Positions 1 to 7,872 are shown, counted from the first letter of the stretch. The stretch is DNA of 11,452 bases from UBA6183 sp046314755 (GCA_046314755.1 JBKDBG010000011.1:1-11452), one strand, 5' to 3'. The notes: generated by a model not told the origin, from the letters alone. Numbers and translations are program-made.

Positions 1-130
1 TATCTAAATACAACAAACGATCAATAACGTGTTTGGCTGAATCATCGTCAACCTGTCCCCAAAGAAATACTTTTCTTTCGCCTAATAATTTAGCGTCAAT
101 TAAATCGGCAATTTTTGGTGTTTGATCCAT
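1..130 (-). CDS. clpP: ClpP-family serine protease subunit, 5' fragment (N-terminal 43 residues)
   Basis: The start codon at 130-128 opens a frame that runs off the left edge, so only about 43 residues are visible. Residues 14-31 (KLLGERKVFLWGQVDDDS) match the N-terminal handle and first strand of ClpP, which in E. coli reads as LLKER, VIFL, GQVED, and the following helix ends in LLYLD as ClpP ends in a similar Leu-Phe-Leu-Glu. The catalytic Ser, His and Asp lie outside the window and cannot be checked. ClpP forms tetradecameric cytosolic peptidase barrels fed by Clp ATPases. The start lies 2 nt after the nuoH stop (TAACCATG), the same junction as between nuoE and nuoF, so it looks co-transcribed and translationally coupled with the complex I genes. 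It could be the main ClpP, a second paralogue or an inactive homologue. The family call is fairly sure; the exact role is not. Confidence 0.8.
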   Translation of the reverse strand, partial: MDQTPKIADLIDAKLLGERKVFLWGQVDDDSAKHVIDRLLYLD

Positions 131-132
131 GG

Positions 133-1158
133 TTATTTAAAAAAGGTGATAAAACCACCGGTTAATAATACGTTGATAATCGATAATGGAATTAAAATCT
201 TCCATCCTAAATTCATTAACTGATCATAACGGAAACGCGGTAAAGTCCAACGCACCCACATGAAGAAGAAAATAAAGAAAAATATTTTAGCAAATAATAC
301 AGCTACACTTACAATAGCAGCCATATTTTGTGATAAGTCTAAACTGTCAATACCAGGAAAGTGGTAGCCTCCAAAATATAAGCTTGCGATAATGGCCGAT
401 GAAACAAACATGTTAATGTATTCGGCAAATAAGAATAAACCTAATTTCATGGAGCTGAATTCGGTATGGTAACCACCAACCAACTCACTCTCTGATTCAG
501 GTAAATCAAACGGTGCACGGTTACATTCTGCAAAAGCACAAATCAAAAAGATTAAGAAACCCAATGGTTGGTAAATTACATTCCATTGTCCATGCATTTG
601 CCCGTCAACAATATCGCGTAAGCTCAATGAACCATTCATCAACAATAAAGCAATTATGCTCATACCCATTGAGAGTTCGTAACTAATCATTTGTGATGAG
701 GCTCTTAATGCGCCTAACAAAGCAAATTTATTATTAGACGCCCAACCACCAATCATTATACCATAACCGCCAATGGATACAACGGCAAAGATGTAGAGAA
801 TCCCTACATTTAAATCCGCCACTTGAAGGTTAAATTCATGACCGCCAAAGTTGAATGATTTTCCCCAGGGAATTACTGCACTGGTCATTAAGGCTGTAAC
901 CATAAATATACTCGGGCCGATAATGAACAAAAATTTATCCGATGCGGTTGGAATAATTTCCTCTTTGGTAAACATTTTCACCCCATCGGCAATCGGTTGT
1001 AATAATCCAAAGGGACCTGCACGGTCGGGGCCCACACGATCTTGAAGAAATGCAGCAATTTTACGCTCACCATAAGTTGCATACGCAGCAATACCCAAAC
1101 TCACCAAAAAAATAATGAATATCAGTATTGATTTATCTAGTAAAAGGCTCCAATCCAT
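133..1158 (-). CDS. nuoH: NADH-quinone oxidoreductase subunit H (membrane arm, quinone site)
   Basis: This 341-residue protein has the usual NuoH length and about eight hydrophobic segments. It anchors the peripheral arm of complex I in the cytoplasmic membrane, shapes the quinone chamber and leads into the proton pathway. Family signatures are clear. The first cytoplasmic loop (residues 30-66) holds GERKIAAFLQDRVGP followed by GPFGLLQPIADGVKMFTKE. The loop at 210-232 holds ECNRAPFDLPE and SELVGGYHTE, with the conserved Glu residues of the so-called E-channel. The C-terminal part has the WVRWTLPRFRYDQLM motif at 301-315. Its ATG overlaps the nuoG stop by one base (TAATG), which argues for translational coupling and supports the chosen start. 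The following gene is clpP-like rather than nuoI. Confidence 0.97.
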   Translation of the reverse strand: MDWSLLLDKSILIFIIFLVSLGIAAYATYGERKIAAFLQDRVGPDRAGPFGLLQPIADGVKMFTKEEIIPTASDKFLFIIGPSIFMVTALMTSAVIPWGKSFNFGGHEFNLQVADLNVGILYIFAVVSIGGYGIMIGGWASNNKFALLGALRASSQMISYELSMGMSIIALLLMNGSLSLRDIVDGQMHGQWNVIYQPLGFLIFLICAFAECNRAPFDLPESESELVGGYHTEFSSMKLGLFLFAEYINMFVSSAIIASLYFGGYHFPGIDSLDLSQNMAAIVSVAVLFAKIFFFIFFFMWVRWTLPRFRYDQLMNLGWKILIPLSIINVLLTGGFITFFK

Positions 1159-2123
1159 TATTCGGTAATTTGTTTGATTTCGTTTAATTTAAATTCTTTT
1201 GGTTTCACCAAGTTCATATAGTGATTAGCTGAAATAACCGAGTGACGGTTAACTTTACGAGGTCCGTCAATGGTCCAATCGCTTGTTTTTTTCTTATCAA
1301 AACGGCAAGTGTTACAAATAAATTCTTCCACTTCACCCCATTCATCTTTTCTGCCGGTAACACGCAATACGTTTTCACCTTGATACCAAAGTACCACCTT
1401 ACCGCTGCATTTGTCGCAATCACGGTGGGCATCAACAGGCTTGGTAAACCAAACGCGAGATTGAAAACGGAAGGTTTTATCCGTTAAGGCACCCACAGGG
1501 CACACATCAATTACATTGCCTGAAAAATCATTGTCAATGGCTTGTTCAATGTAGGTTGAAATTTCGGCATGATCACCACGGTTAATTACACCGTGTACGC
1601 GACCGTCAGTAACTTGCTCGGCTGTTTTTACGCAGCGATAACAAAGAATACAACGGGTCATGTGCAATTGAATTTTATCACCAATGTCAATTTTTTCAAA
1701 GGTGCGTCTTTCAAAGTCGGTGCGGGTTTTATAATTACCGTGTTCGTAACCTAAATCTTGTAAATGGCATTCGCCTGCTTGGTCGCAAATAGGGCAATCA
1801 AGCGGATGGTTTAACAATAAAAATTCAACTACACCTGCACGTGCATCTTTAACTTTTGCAGAGGTGTTGTTTGAAACTTCCATTCCATCCATTACTGTTG
1901 TTCTGCAGCTGGCCACAAGTTTTGGCATCGGTCTTGGGTCCTTTTCCGAGCCTTTGGTAACTTCAACCAAACAGGTGCGGCAATAGCCTCCACTTGTTTT
2001 TAGTTTGCTGTAATAGCACATGGTTGGTGGAGCAACATCCGGTCCAATCATACGGGCTGCTTGCAATATTGTGGTACCGTCAGGTACTTCAACTTGGATT
2101 CCGTCTATGGTAACTTTTGCCAT
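1158..2123 (-). CDS. nuoG: NADH-quinone oxidoreductase subunit G, short form with Fe-S domains only
   Basis: This is the electron-wire subunit of the complex I peripheral arm, 321 residues against roughly 900 in E. coli. Three Fe-S modules are visible in order: a 2Fe-2S ferredoxin-like domain with C36, C48, C51 and C73 (N1b); the His-Cys motif H106, C110, C113, C119 (N5); and C158, C161, C164 with C208 (N4). The protein then ends about 115 residues later and has no molybdopterin-oxidoreductase-like domain. The tail carries two CxxC pairs, C236/C239 and C270/C273, where E. coli NuoG has its N7 ligands in a CxxCxxxC plus C pattern. From memory, short NuoG proteins are usual in Bacteroidota, so I read this as a natural form and not a truncation: the frame is clean and nuoH follows with a one-base overlap. 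The start follows a 40-nt gap after nuoF. Confidence 0.95.
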   Translation of the reverse strand: MAKVTIDGIQVEVPDGTTILQAARMIGPDVAPPTMCYYSKLKTSGGYCRTCLVEVTKGSEKDPRPMPKLVASCRTTVMDGMEVSNNTSAKVKDARAGVVEFLLLNHPLDCPICDQAGECHLQDLGYEHGNYKTRTDFERRTFEKIDIGDKIQLHMTRCILCYRCVKTAEQVTDGRVHGVINRGDHAEISTYIEQAIDNDFSGNVIDVCPVGALTDKTFRFQSRVWFTKPVDAHRDCDKCSGKVVLWYQGENVLRVTGRKDEWGEVEEFICNTCRFDKKKTSDWTIDGPRKVNRHSVISANHYMNLVKPKEFKLNEIKQITE

Positions 2124-2163
2124 TTTATTTATTGTATCGACTAAAAAATCGTCAAACTTTTAA

Positions 2164-3525
2164 TTAAAAACTACTGTATGCAACTGCCGGGTCGAGGTTG
2201 TTGCAATGGAAATAATATTTTACATCACGCACGGAAGAAGGATTTTTCACATATTCTTCAAATTCTCCGCGGAAGTGACGAATAGCACTTGCCACCGGCC
2301 ATGCTGCTGCATCACCTAATGGGCAAATGGTATTGCCTTCAATTTTACGTTGGATATCCCATAACAAATCAATGTCTTCCAATGTGCCATGTCCATCAAT
2401 TAGTTTATGTAAAATCTTCTCCATCCACGCTGTTCCTTCTCTGCATGGGCTGCATTGTCCGCAGCTTTCGTGGTGATAAAAACGGGCGAATGTAAACAAG
2501 TTCTTTACAATACTGGTTGATTCATCCATTACAATAAAACCACCGGAACCTAACATGGTACCGGTTGCGAAACCGCCATCTGCTAAACTTTCGTAAGTCA
2601 TTAAGCGTGGTTCTCCATTGGCAGTATTTATAATTAAATCAGCAGGTAATACCGGCACGGATGAACCTCCGGCAACCACCGCTTTTAATTTTTTGTCATT
2701 TAAAATACCACCGCAATATTCATCGCTGTAAATAAACTCTTCAACCGAAACGCCTAATTCAATTTCGTATACACCAGGTTTTTTGATATGGCCAGATGCG
2801 GAAATTAATTTTGTACCGGTGCTTCTACCAACCCCGATTTTCGCATATTCATCACCGCCCATATTAACAATTGGAACTACCGCTGCTATGGTTTCTACAT
2901 TGTTTACCACAGTTGGGCAACCATATAAACCTGCAATAGCAGGGAATGGCGGTTTAATACGAGGATTACCGCGTTTACCTTCCAATGATTCTAACAAGGC
3001 TGTTTCTTCCCCGCAGATATAAGCACCTGCTCCGGGGTGAACATACAAATCAAGACTATAATCTGTTCCTAAAATATTTTGTCCTAACCATCCGTTGGCA
3101 TAAGCTTCAGCAATGGCTTTTTCTAACACACGAACCAAATAAAAATACTCACCTCTGATGTAAATGTATGACGCACGAGCACCTAATGCAAAGCTTGATG
3201 TAATCATTCCTTCAATTAATAAATGAGGAATGTATTCCATTAAATAACGGTCTTTGAATGTGCCCGGTTCGCTTTCGTCAGCGTTACACACCAAATAACG
3301 AGGTACTCCTTCCGGCTTTGCCAAAAAGCTCCACTTCATTCCTGTTGGAAATCCTGCTCCACCACGACCTCTTAAACCTGATTTTTTTACCTCTTCAACA
3401 ACGGCATCAGGTGTCATGCTTTTAATAGCCTTTTCAACCGATGCATAACCGCCTTTACTGCGATATACTTCATATGATTGTATACCGGGTACGTTAATAT
3501 GTTCAAGTAATAATTTACGTCCCAT
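2164..3525 (-). CDS. nuoF: NADH-quinone oxidoreductase subunit F (NADH- and FMN-binding)
   Basis: NuoF oxidises NADH, holds FMN and passes electrons to the 4Fe-4S cluster N3 in the peripheral arm of complex I. The 453-residue length is normal. The glycine-rich nucleotide-binding motif GRGGAGFPTG is at residues 53-62, the FMN-site motif NADESEPGTFKDR at 81-93, and GAGAYICGEETALLES at 165-180. The N3 ligands are C355, C358 and C361 in ESCGQCSPCREG, plus C401. No expected residue is missing. It starts 2 nt after the nuoE stop, in a TAACCATG junction, with the purine-rich AGAAAGAA just before the nuoE stop possibly helping ribosome binding. Its place between nuoE and nuoG is canonical. Confidence 0.98.
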   Translation of the reverse strand: MGRKLLLEHINVPGIQSYEVYRSKGGYASVEKAIKSMTPDAVVEEVKKSGLRGRGGAGFPTGMKWSFLAKPEGVPRYLVCNADESEPGTFKDRYLMEYIPHLLIEGMITSSFALGARASYIYIRGEYFYLVRVLEKAIAEAYANGWLGQNILGTDYSLDLYVHPGAGAYICGEETALLESLEGKRGNPRIKPPFPAIAGLYGCPTVVNNVETIAAVVPIVNMGGDEYAKIGVGRSTGTKLISASGHIKKPGVYEIELGVSVEEFIYSDEYCGGILNDKKLKAVVAGGSSVPVLPADLIINTANGEPRLMTYESLADGGFATGTMLGSGGFIVMDESTSIVKNLFTFARFYHHESCGQCSPCREGTAWMEKILHKLIDGHGTLEDIDLLWDIQRKIEGNTICPLGDAAAWPVASAIRHFRGEFEEYVKNPSSVRDVKYYFHCNNLDPAVAYSSF

Positions 3526-3527
3526 GG

Positions 3528-4076
3528 TTAGTTCTTTCTAAATGTTGTTTGATCTAAATATGTGCTGTGTTTTTCGGCATTATTCCATTCGTTAATAATA
3601 CCATCTACTTTTTCAAGGGTAAGGTTTTCATAAAACGTTTCGCCTACTTGAAGCATCGGGGCAGTTCCGCAACTTCCTAAGCATTCAACCGTTTTTAAGG
3701 TGTATTTACCATCGGCAGTAGTTTCGCCCGGTTTAATACCTAAACGTTTTTCAATATGTTTAACAATATCTTCAGCCCCTCTTAACCAACAGCTGCTGGT
3801 TTGGCAAACTTCAATTAAGCATTTACCAACAGGTTTTAAATTAAACATGCTATAAAAGCTGGCTACTTCATATACTTCAATAGGTTGCAGGTTTAGTATT
3901 TCAGCAATTTTATCCATTACCGGAACGCTTAACCAACCGTCAAACTCAGCTTGTGCAATATGCAACGCAGGAATAAGCGCTGATTTATGTTTTCCTTCCG
4001 GATATCTTTTTACCAGATTTTTAATCAAGGTTTCGCTTTCTGCACTGAAATGAACTGTTTTATTTTCTTGTGTCAT
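3528..4076 (-). CDS. nuoE: NADH-quinone oxidoreductase subunit E (24 kDa, thioredoxin-like 2Fe-2S)
   Basis: NuoE binds the 2Fe-2S cluster N1a next to the flavin of NuoF. The 182-residue protein has an N-terminal helical part (residues 10-80, including the motif VYEVASFYSMF at 68-78) and a thioredoxin-like ferredoxin domain. The four ligands are in the family spacing C91-x4-C96 (CQTSSC) and C132-x3-C136 (CLGSC). The C-terminal 15 residues or so after the fold are polar and not family-conserved as far as I can tell. The gene sits 29 nt after nuoD and 2 nt before nuoF, in canonical order. The ATG at 4076 gives a normal N-terminus. Confidence 0.96.
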   Translation of the reverse strand: MTQENKTVHFSAESETLIKNLVKRYPEGKHKSALIPALHIAQAEFDGWLSVPVMDKIAEILNLQPIEVYEVASFYSMFNLKPVGKCLIEVCQTSSCWLRGAEDIVKHIEKRLGIKPGETTADGKYTLKTVECLGSCGTAPMLQVGETFYENLTLEKVDGIINEWNNAEKHSTYLDQTTFRKN

Positions 4077-4105
4077 GCCTATTAATTTTTAATGCTTACA
4101 ACTGA

Positions 4106-5311
4106 TTAAGCGTCTAACTCACCAGCGATTACATTCATACTACTCATGGTTAAAATGGCATCACTTAACATGCCGCCTTTAATCATGTCTGTATATCCTT
4201 GGTAGTATATAAAACAAGGTCTTCTAAAGTGTAATCTAAATGGAGCTCTGCCGCCATCACTGATTAAATAAAAACCTAGCTCTCCGTTTCCTCCTTCCAC
4301 TGCATGGTAAACTTCGCCTTTAGGCACATCCGTTTCACCCATTACAATTTTGAAATGGTAGATTAAGGCTTCCATTTTATTGTAAACATCCTCTTTTGGA
4401 GGTAAGTAAAATTCCGGTACATCTGCATACCACTTGCCTTGCGGCATGTTATCGAGTGCCTGACGAATAATTTTTAAACTTTCACGTATTTCATGTTGAC
4501 GAACCATAAAGCGATCGTATGTATCGCCATTCACACCAACTGGAATTTCAAATTCGAAATCGTTGTAAGAGCAGTACGGATTCATTACACGCACATCATA
4601 ATCAACTCCGGCTGCACGTAAATTTGGACCGGTAAATCCGTAGTTCATGGCTTTTTCAGCTGTAATAGCACCGGTATTTACCACACGGTCGTAGAATATT
4701 CTATTGCGTTCCAACAAGTTGCCAAACTCATCAAAGGCTTTTGGAAACTCATGCAAAAACGCCTTTATTTTTTTATACACTTCATCATTAAAGTCTCTTT
4801 CCAATCCTCCAATTCGACCGATATTTGTGGTTAAACGAGCACCGCAAATTTGTTCGTAGATGTCGTAAATTTTTTCGCGCCATTGGAACAGGTAGGTGAA
4901 CCCGGTAAGAGCTCCTGCGTCAACCCCAACTACTGCGTTACAAACCAAATGATCGGCAATACGCGCCAGTTCCATAATAATTACACGCATGTATTGTGCG
5001 CGTTTGGGAATTTCAACACCAATTAATTTTTCAACCGTCATGTGCCATCCCATATTATTGATAGGAGAGGAGCAATAATTTAAACGGTCGGTTAATGTGG
5101 TTATTTGATTATATGGCCTGTGCTCGGCAATTTTTTCAAATGCACGATGAATGTAACCAACGGTTTGTTCGGCATCTACCACAATCTCTCCATCCATTTT
5201 CAGGATGTTTTGAAAAATACCGTGTGTGGCCGGATGCGTAGGACCAAGGTTTAACGTGGTATATTCCGGTTCTTCTATCTGTTCAAAGCTTTTATCATCA
5301 AATTCACTCAT
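4106..5311 (-). CDS. nuoD: NADH-quinone oxidoreductase subunit D (49 kDa, quinone-binding)
   Basis: NuoD resembles the large subunit of NiFe hydrogenases without its metal site and forms the quinone head-group pocket with NuoB. The 401-residue protein begins with the conserved LGPTHPATHG at 22-31. By position, H30 and Y79 (in LNYC) correspond to the quinone-contacting His38 and Tyr87 of the Thermus enzyme; that mapping is from memory. Other family motifs are GYIHRAFEK (52-60) and NIGRIGG (163-169), and the RAPFRLHFRRPCF segment lies near the C-terminus. The gene is separate from nuoC, unlike the fused nuoCD of E. coli. It begins 14 nt after the nuoC stop. Confidence 0.98.
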   Translation of the reverse strand: MSEFDDKSFEQIEEPEYTTLNLGPTHPATHGIFQNILKMDGEIVVDAEQTVGYIHRAFEKIAEHRPYNQITTLTDRLNYCSSPINNMGWHMTVEKLIGVEIPKRAQYMRVIIMELARIADHLVCNAVVGVDAGALTGFTYLFQWREKIYDIYEQICGARLTTNIGRIGGLERDFNDEVYKKIKAFLHEFPKAFDEFGNLLERNRIFYDRVVNTGAITAEKAMNYGFTGPNLRAAGVDYDVRVMNPYCSYNDFEFEIPVGVNGDTYDRFMVRQHEIRESLKIIRQALDNMPQGKWYADVPEFYLPPKEDVYNKMEALIYHFKIVMGETDVPKGEVYHAVEGGNGELGFYLISDGGRAPFRLHFRRPCFIYYQGYTDMIKGGMLSDAILTMSSMNVIAGELDA

Positions 5312-5325
5312 GCTGTTGTAATTGA

Positions 5326-5832
5326 TTAGCGGCCAAAATATTTATCTTCTTTATCGGTACGGGTACCGTCTTCTAACGGATATTCTTTACGAAGCGGGAA
5401 GTAATCCATTTCGTCTACATTCATAATGCGTTTAAGATTTGGATGACCTTCGAAAACGATTCCGTAAAAATCAAAGGTTTCTCTTTCTTGCCAATTCGCA
5501 CTTGCATATAAATTGGTAATGGTAGCAATAACCGGTTTAGCGGCAGGCAAAAAAGCTTTTATTCTGATGCGTACATTATGAATAAAACTATGAATGTGAT
5601 AAATCACACAATATTCTTTTCCGGGATATTCAGGAAATTGAGCTCCGCACACATCGGTTAGAAAAGCCGCTTGAATTTCAGCATCATTTTTAAACCAAGC
5701 AAGAACTTGATTGGCTTTTGCCGGATTTACCTCAATGGTTAAAAAGTCATACGGAGCAGTAATTTCAATGATATCCTCTCCGAAATGTTGTTTAACCTTG
5801 TCTGCAATATATTCGTTTGTTAAAGTGCTCAT
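5326..5832 (-). CDS. nuoC: NADH-quinone oxidoreductase subunit C (30 kDa)
   Basis: NuoC is a cofactor-free structural subunit of the complex I connecting module that packs against NuoD. The 168-residue protein carries the family signature at residues 116-137 (ERETFDFYGIVFEGHPNLKR and following), then PLRKEYPLED at 146-155. The length suits a stand-alone NuoC without the long C-terminal extension of some proteobacterial forms. It begins 6 nt after nuoB and ends 14 nt before nuoD, so it belongs to the same transcript. Confidence 0.96.
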   Translation of the reverse strand: MSTLTNEYIADKVKQHFGEDIIEITAPYDFLTIEVNPAKANQVLAWFKNDAEIQAAFLTDVCGAQFPEYPGKEYCVIYHIHSFIHNVRIRIKAFLPAAKPVIATITNLYASANWQERETFDFYGIVFEGHPNLKRIMNVDEMDYFPLRKEYPLEDGTRTDKEDKYFGR

Positions 5833-5838
5833 GCTGGG

Positions 5839-6384
5839 TTATTGAATTCCGTATTGTTGCATTAATGCTTTGTATTCAGGCATGTTTCTTCTGCGTAAAG
5901 GTTCATTTTTAACCAATTCTTGAATTTTCATGATGCCATCAATGATTTGTTCCGGTCTTGGCGGGCAACCCGGCACGTAAACATCAACCGGGATAACCTT
6001 ATCAATACCTTGTAACACGCTGTATGTATCAAAAATACCACCTGTGCTGGCACACGCGCCTACGGATAAAACCCAACGGGGTTCTGCCATTTGAAGGTAT
6101 ACTTGGCGCAACACAGGTCCCATTTTTTTTGCGATGGTTCCGGCTACAATCAACAAGTCGGCCTGGCGAGGAGAAAAACTCATGCGCTCCGAACCGAAGC
6201 GTGCCAAATCGTAATTACTACCCATGGTGGCCATAAACTCAATTCCGCAGCATGATGTTGCGAATGGCAAAGGCCAAATTGAATTTGAACGTGCCAAACC
6301 AATTACTTTATCAAGACTGGTTGCAAAAAATCCCGGACCTTCAATTCCTGCTGGTGCTTTTGCTATTGTTAATTCAGTTGACAT
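5839..6384 (-). CDS. nuoB: NADH-quinone oxidoreductase subunit B (cluster N2)
   Basis: NuoB carries the terminal 4Fe-4S cluster N2, which reduces quinone at the NuoB-NuoD interface. The 181-residue protein has all four ligands: the tandem C45-C46 in ATSCCGIEFMA, C111 in GACASTGG, and C140 in VYVPGCPPRPE. The MSFSPRQADLLIVAGT stretch at 68-83 is also family-typical. The 31-nt gap between nuoA and nuoB contains a 10-bp palindrome (6403-6412) that I do not interpret. The ATG at 6384 gives the expected short N-terminal extension before the conserved core. Confidence 0.98.
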   Translation of the reverse strand: MSTELTIAKAPAGIEGPGFFATSLDKVIGLARSNSIWPLPFATSCCGIEFMATMGSNYDLARFGSERMSFSPRQADLLIVAGTIAKKMGPVLRQVYLQMAEPRWVLSVGACASTGGIFDTYSVLQGIDKVIPVDVYVPGCPPRPEQIIDGIMKIQELVKNEPLRRRNMPEYKALMQQYGIQ

Positions 6385-6415
6385 GTGATGTAGTGTTTAT
6401 GAACCTTAAGGTGGA

Positions 6416-6778
6416 TTAATTCCACTTTAAAGCTCCTTTTTTAATAATGTATACGAATCCTAATAATAATGTTCCGATGAAGAATAACATTTCCATAAAA
6501 CCAATTATGCCAAGCGCTTTAAAATTAATGGCCCATGGATACATAAATATTACTTCCACGTCAAACATTACAAACAGAATGGCCACTAAAAAATATTTAA
6601 TGGAAAAAGGCAAACGTGCATTTCCTTGCGATTCAATTCCGCACTCAAAGTTTTCTAATTTATCGCTGGTCTTTCTTTTCGGACCTACAATATGTGTAAC
6701 AACCATGGTGGTTACAACAAATCCTGCTGCAACAATAAATTGGATAACTAAAGCTAAATAGTCGATTGAGCTTGACAT
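6416..6778 (-). CDS. nuoA: NADH-quinone oxidoreductase subunit A (small membrane subunit)
   Basis: NuoA is a three-helix membrane subunit beside the quinone chamber. The 120-residue protein shows hydrophobic segments at about 8-30, 62-82 and 90-112. The long loop between helices one and two contains the conserved FECGIESQGNAR (45-56, with C46), and the second helix holds the MFDVEVIFMYPWA motif (71-83) with its acidic residues. It is the first gene of the operon: the region upstream contains a candidate promoter and the terminator of the preceding unit. The ATG at 6778 follows an AT-rich leader without a strong Shine-Dalgarno sequence, as is common in Bacteroidota. Confidence 0.97.
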   Translation of the reverse strand: MSSSIDYLALVIQFIVAAGFVVTTMVVTHIVGPKRKTSDKLENFECGIESQGNARLPFSIKYFLVAILFVMFDVEVIFMYPWAINFKALGIIGFMEMLFFIGTLLLGFVYIIKKGALKWN

Positions 6779-6806
6779 AGGCCTTTTAAATTCTTATTAA
6801 ACCGTG

Positions 6807-6836
6807 CAATATTACACAATAAATCAATATTTCAAC
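6807..6836 (-). promoter_or_regulatory. Candidate -33/-7 promoter for the nuo operon
   Basis: Read on the minus strand, GTTG (6836-6833) is followed after 18 nt by TAATATTG (6814-6807). This is close to the Bacteroidota consensus TTTG, about 19 nt, TAnnTTTG, with one mismatch in each box. It would start transcription about 20-25 nt before nuoA. It was picked by eye in AT-rich DNA, so a chance match is quite possible. Confidence 0.35.
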
Positions 6837-6853
6837 ACCAAAAAAGCAACAGG

Positions 6854-7014
6854 TTATGCACGTCTGAATCTATTAACAACAAAGGATTTGTAAATGTTTA
6901 ATCCACATAAAATTATCCTAACGTAAGTTCGCTTGTTATGCAAAAAATAAATAGGTGAACGGTAGCTTGTTGCATAAAAAAAACCACCCGAAGGTGGTTG
7001 GTATAAATTATGCA
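6854..7014. repeat. Cluster of four TTATGCA words upstream of nuoA
   Basis: The 7-mer TTATGCA occurs at 6854-6860, 6936-6942 and 7008-7014 on the plus strand and as TGCATAA at 6971-6977. The second and the inverted copies extend to an 8-bp inverted pair, TTATGCAA (6936-6943) and TTGCATAA (6970-6977). The 7008 copy overlaps the stop codon of the kinase gene and the inverted copy overlaps the terminator T-tract, so not all need be functional. They could be operator half-sites or chance in AT-rich sequence. Confidence 0.35.
6976..6999 (-). terminator. Intrinsic terminator after the transporter-kinase operon
   Basis: On the minus strand a 7-bp perfect stem, AACCACC (6999-6993) with GGTGGTT (6988-6982), closes a TTCG loop, giving the very stable cUUCGg tetraloop. 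The last two stem bases and the following six form an eight-T run (6983-6976). It starts 8 nt after the kinase stop codon and separates that operon from nuoA. Confidence 0.9.
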
Positions 7015-7871
7015 GTTTTGCGCTGTTGTTTTAAATGAAAATCAACCAAATCTTTTAGCGGTGATTGAATGATTTTTCCCAATTTCATGTCATAACTGAT
7101 AGCAACTTCCTCTAAAATTTCTTTGAATACGAAACCAACGCTACCAACGCAGTTAAAACTGTAATTTTTATAGTCGGGATACTTGCTAACCAAGTTTTTA
7201 AAGAAATCTCTGAAGGAGTCGCGAACTTTATTTTTAATGTAAGGATGGTTTACATACTCATCGGCAAACTTGCAAAAGCTGGCCAAATAACGATTTGGGA
7301 ATTGAGTAGTATAAAGGGTATGAAAAATTTGTTCGTTATTTTCAATCTGAAAGCGCTCTTTGAAACGGGCATATAATTCCGGTTCTAAGCGGTTTCTCAT
7401 AAAATCTCTCACGATTTTTTTTCCTATGTAACTTCCACTTCCCTCATCGCCCAACAAATACCCCAATGAATCAATATTCATTACGCAGTTGTTGCCATCA
7501 TAAATACAGGTATTGGCGCCTGTGCCTAAAATGGCCGCAAAGCCTTCACTGTTGCCTAATAAGGCTCTGGCACTACCTAATAAGTCGTGACCTACAAAGT
7601 GATTTTTGGCTTGAGGGAATGTACGTAAGAGTGCTTTTTTTACAATATCTACTTTTTCGACTGTTGAGCATCCTGCGCCATAAAAGTATACTTCAGTTAC
7701 CAATGCGGCATCAAAGTTTTTTACCAAGTTTTCGCTAAGTGAGTAATAAATGGCTTCGGTATCTATAAAGTAAGGGTTGTATCCAATGGTGTGATAAACC
7801 GTATAACTTCCGTCAGTATTAATTAAGGCCCAATCGGTTTTGGTTGAGCCGCTATCTGCAACTAAAATCAT
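7008..7871 (-). CDS. BadF/BadG-type sugar kinase, probable N-acetylglucosamine kinase
   Basis: This 287-residue protein belongs to the ASKHA ATPase fold in the BadF/BadG/BcrA/BcrD group, which includes N-acetylglucosamine kinases. The phosphate-1 motif DSGSTKTDW is at residues 6-14. VGHDLLGSARA follows at 93-103, the phosphate-2 motif ILGTGAN at 114-120, and LLGDEGSGSYIG at 139-150. GSVGFVF at 243-249 fits the adenosine motif. It would use ATP to make a sugar 6-phosphate in the cytosol, most likely GlcNAc-6-P from imported or recycled GlcNAc. It starts 1 nt after the transporter gene ends, so the two are co-transcribed and probably handle the same sugar. A strong terminator follows. The fold is sure; the substrate is inferred from family and context, and glucose or another amino sugar remains possible. 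Confidence 0.85.
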   Translation of the reverse strand: MILVADSGSTKTDWALINTDGSYTVYHTIGYNPYFIDTEAIYYSLSENLVKNFDAALVTEVYFYGAGCSTVEKVDIVKKALLRTFPQAKNHFVGHDLLGSARALLGNSEGFAAILGTGANTCIYDGNNCVMNIDSLGYLLGDEGSGSYIGKKIVRDFMRNRLEPELYARFKERFQIENNEQIFHTLYTTQFPNRYLASFCKFADEYVNHPYIKNKVRDSFRDFFKNLVSKYPDYKNYSFNCVGSVGFVFKEILEEVAISYDMKLGKIIQSPLKDLVDFHLKQQRKTA

Positions 7872-7872
7872 T

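Noticed and set aside
1158..1320. Truncation or frameshift at the NuoG C-terminus
   Set aside because: The frame ends by a one-base overlap with nuoH, and the short Fe-S-only form fits what I know of Bacteroidota NuoG, so there is no sign of decay.
2124..2163. Possible internal promoter or hairpin in the nuoF-nuoG gap
   Set aside because: A TTTG is present on the minus strand, but no acceptable -7 box follows at the right distance, and the only inverted repeat has a 3-bp stem.
6403..6412. ACCTTAAGGT palindrome in the nuoA-nuoB gap
   Set aside because: Ten bases is within chance for a window of this length, it has no T-run, and it lies inside an operon, so I do not call a terminator or operator.
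6447..6761. Plus-strand open frame of about 100 codons opposite nuoA
   Set aside because: It lies wholly antisense to the well-conserved nuoA gene and its translation resembles no family I know. The other short antisense frames across the nuo genes were dropped for the same reason.
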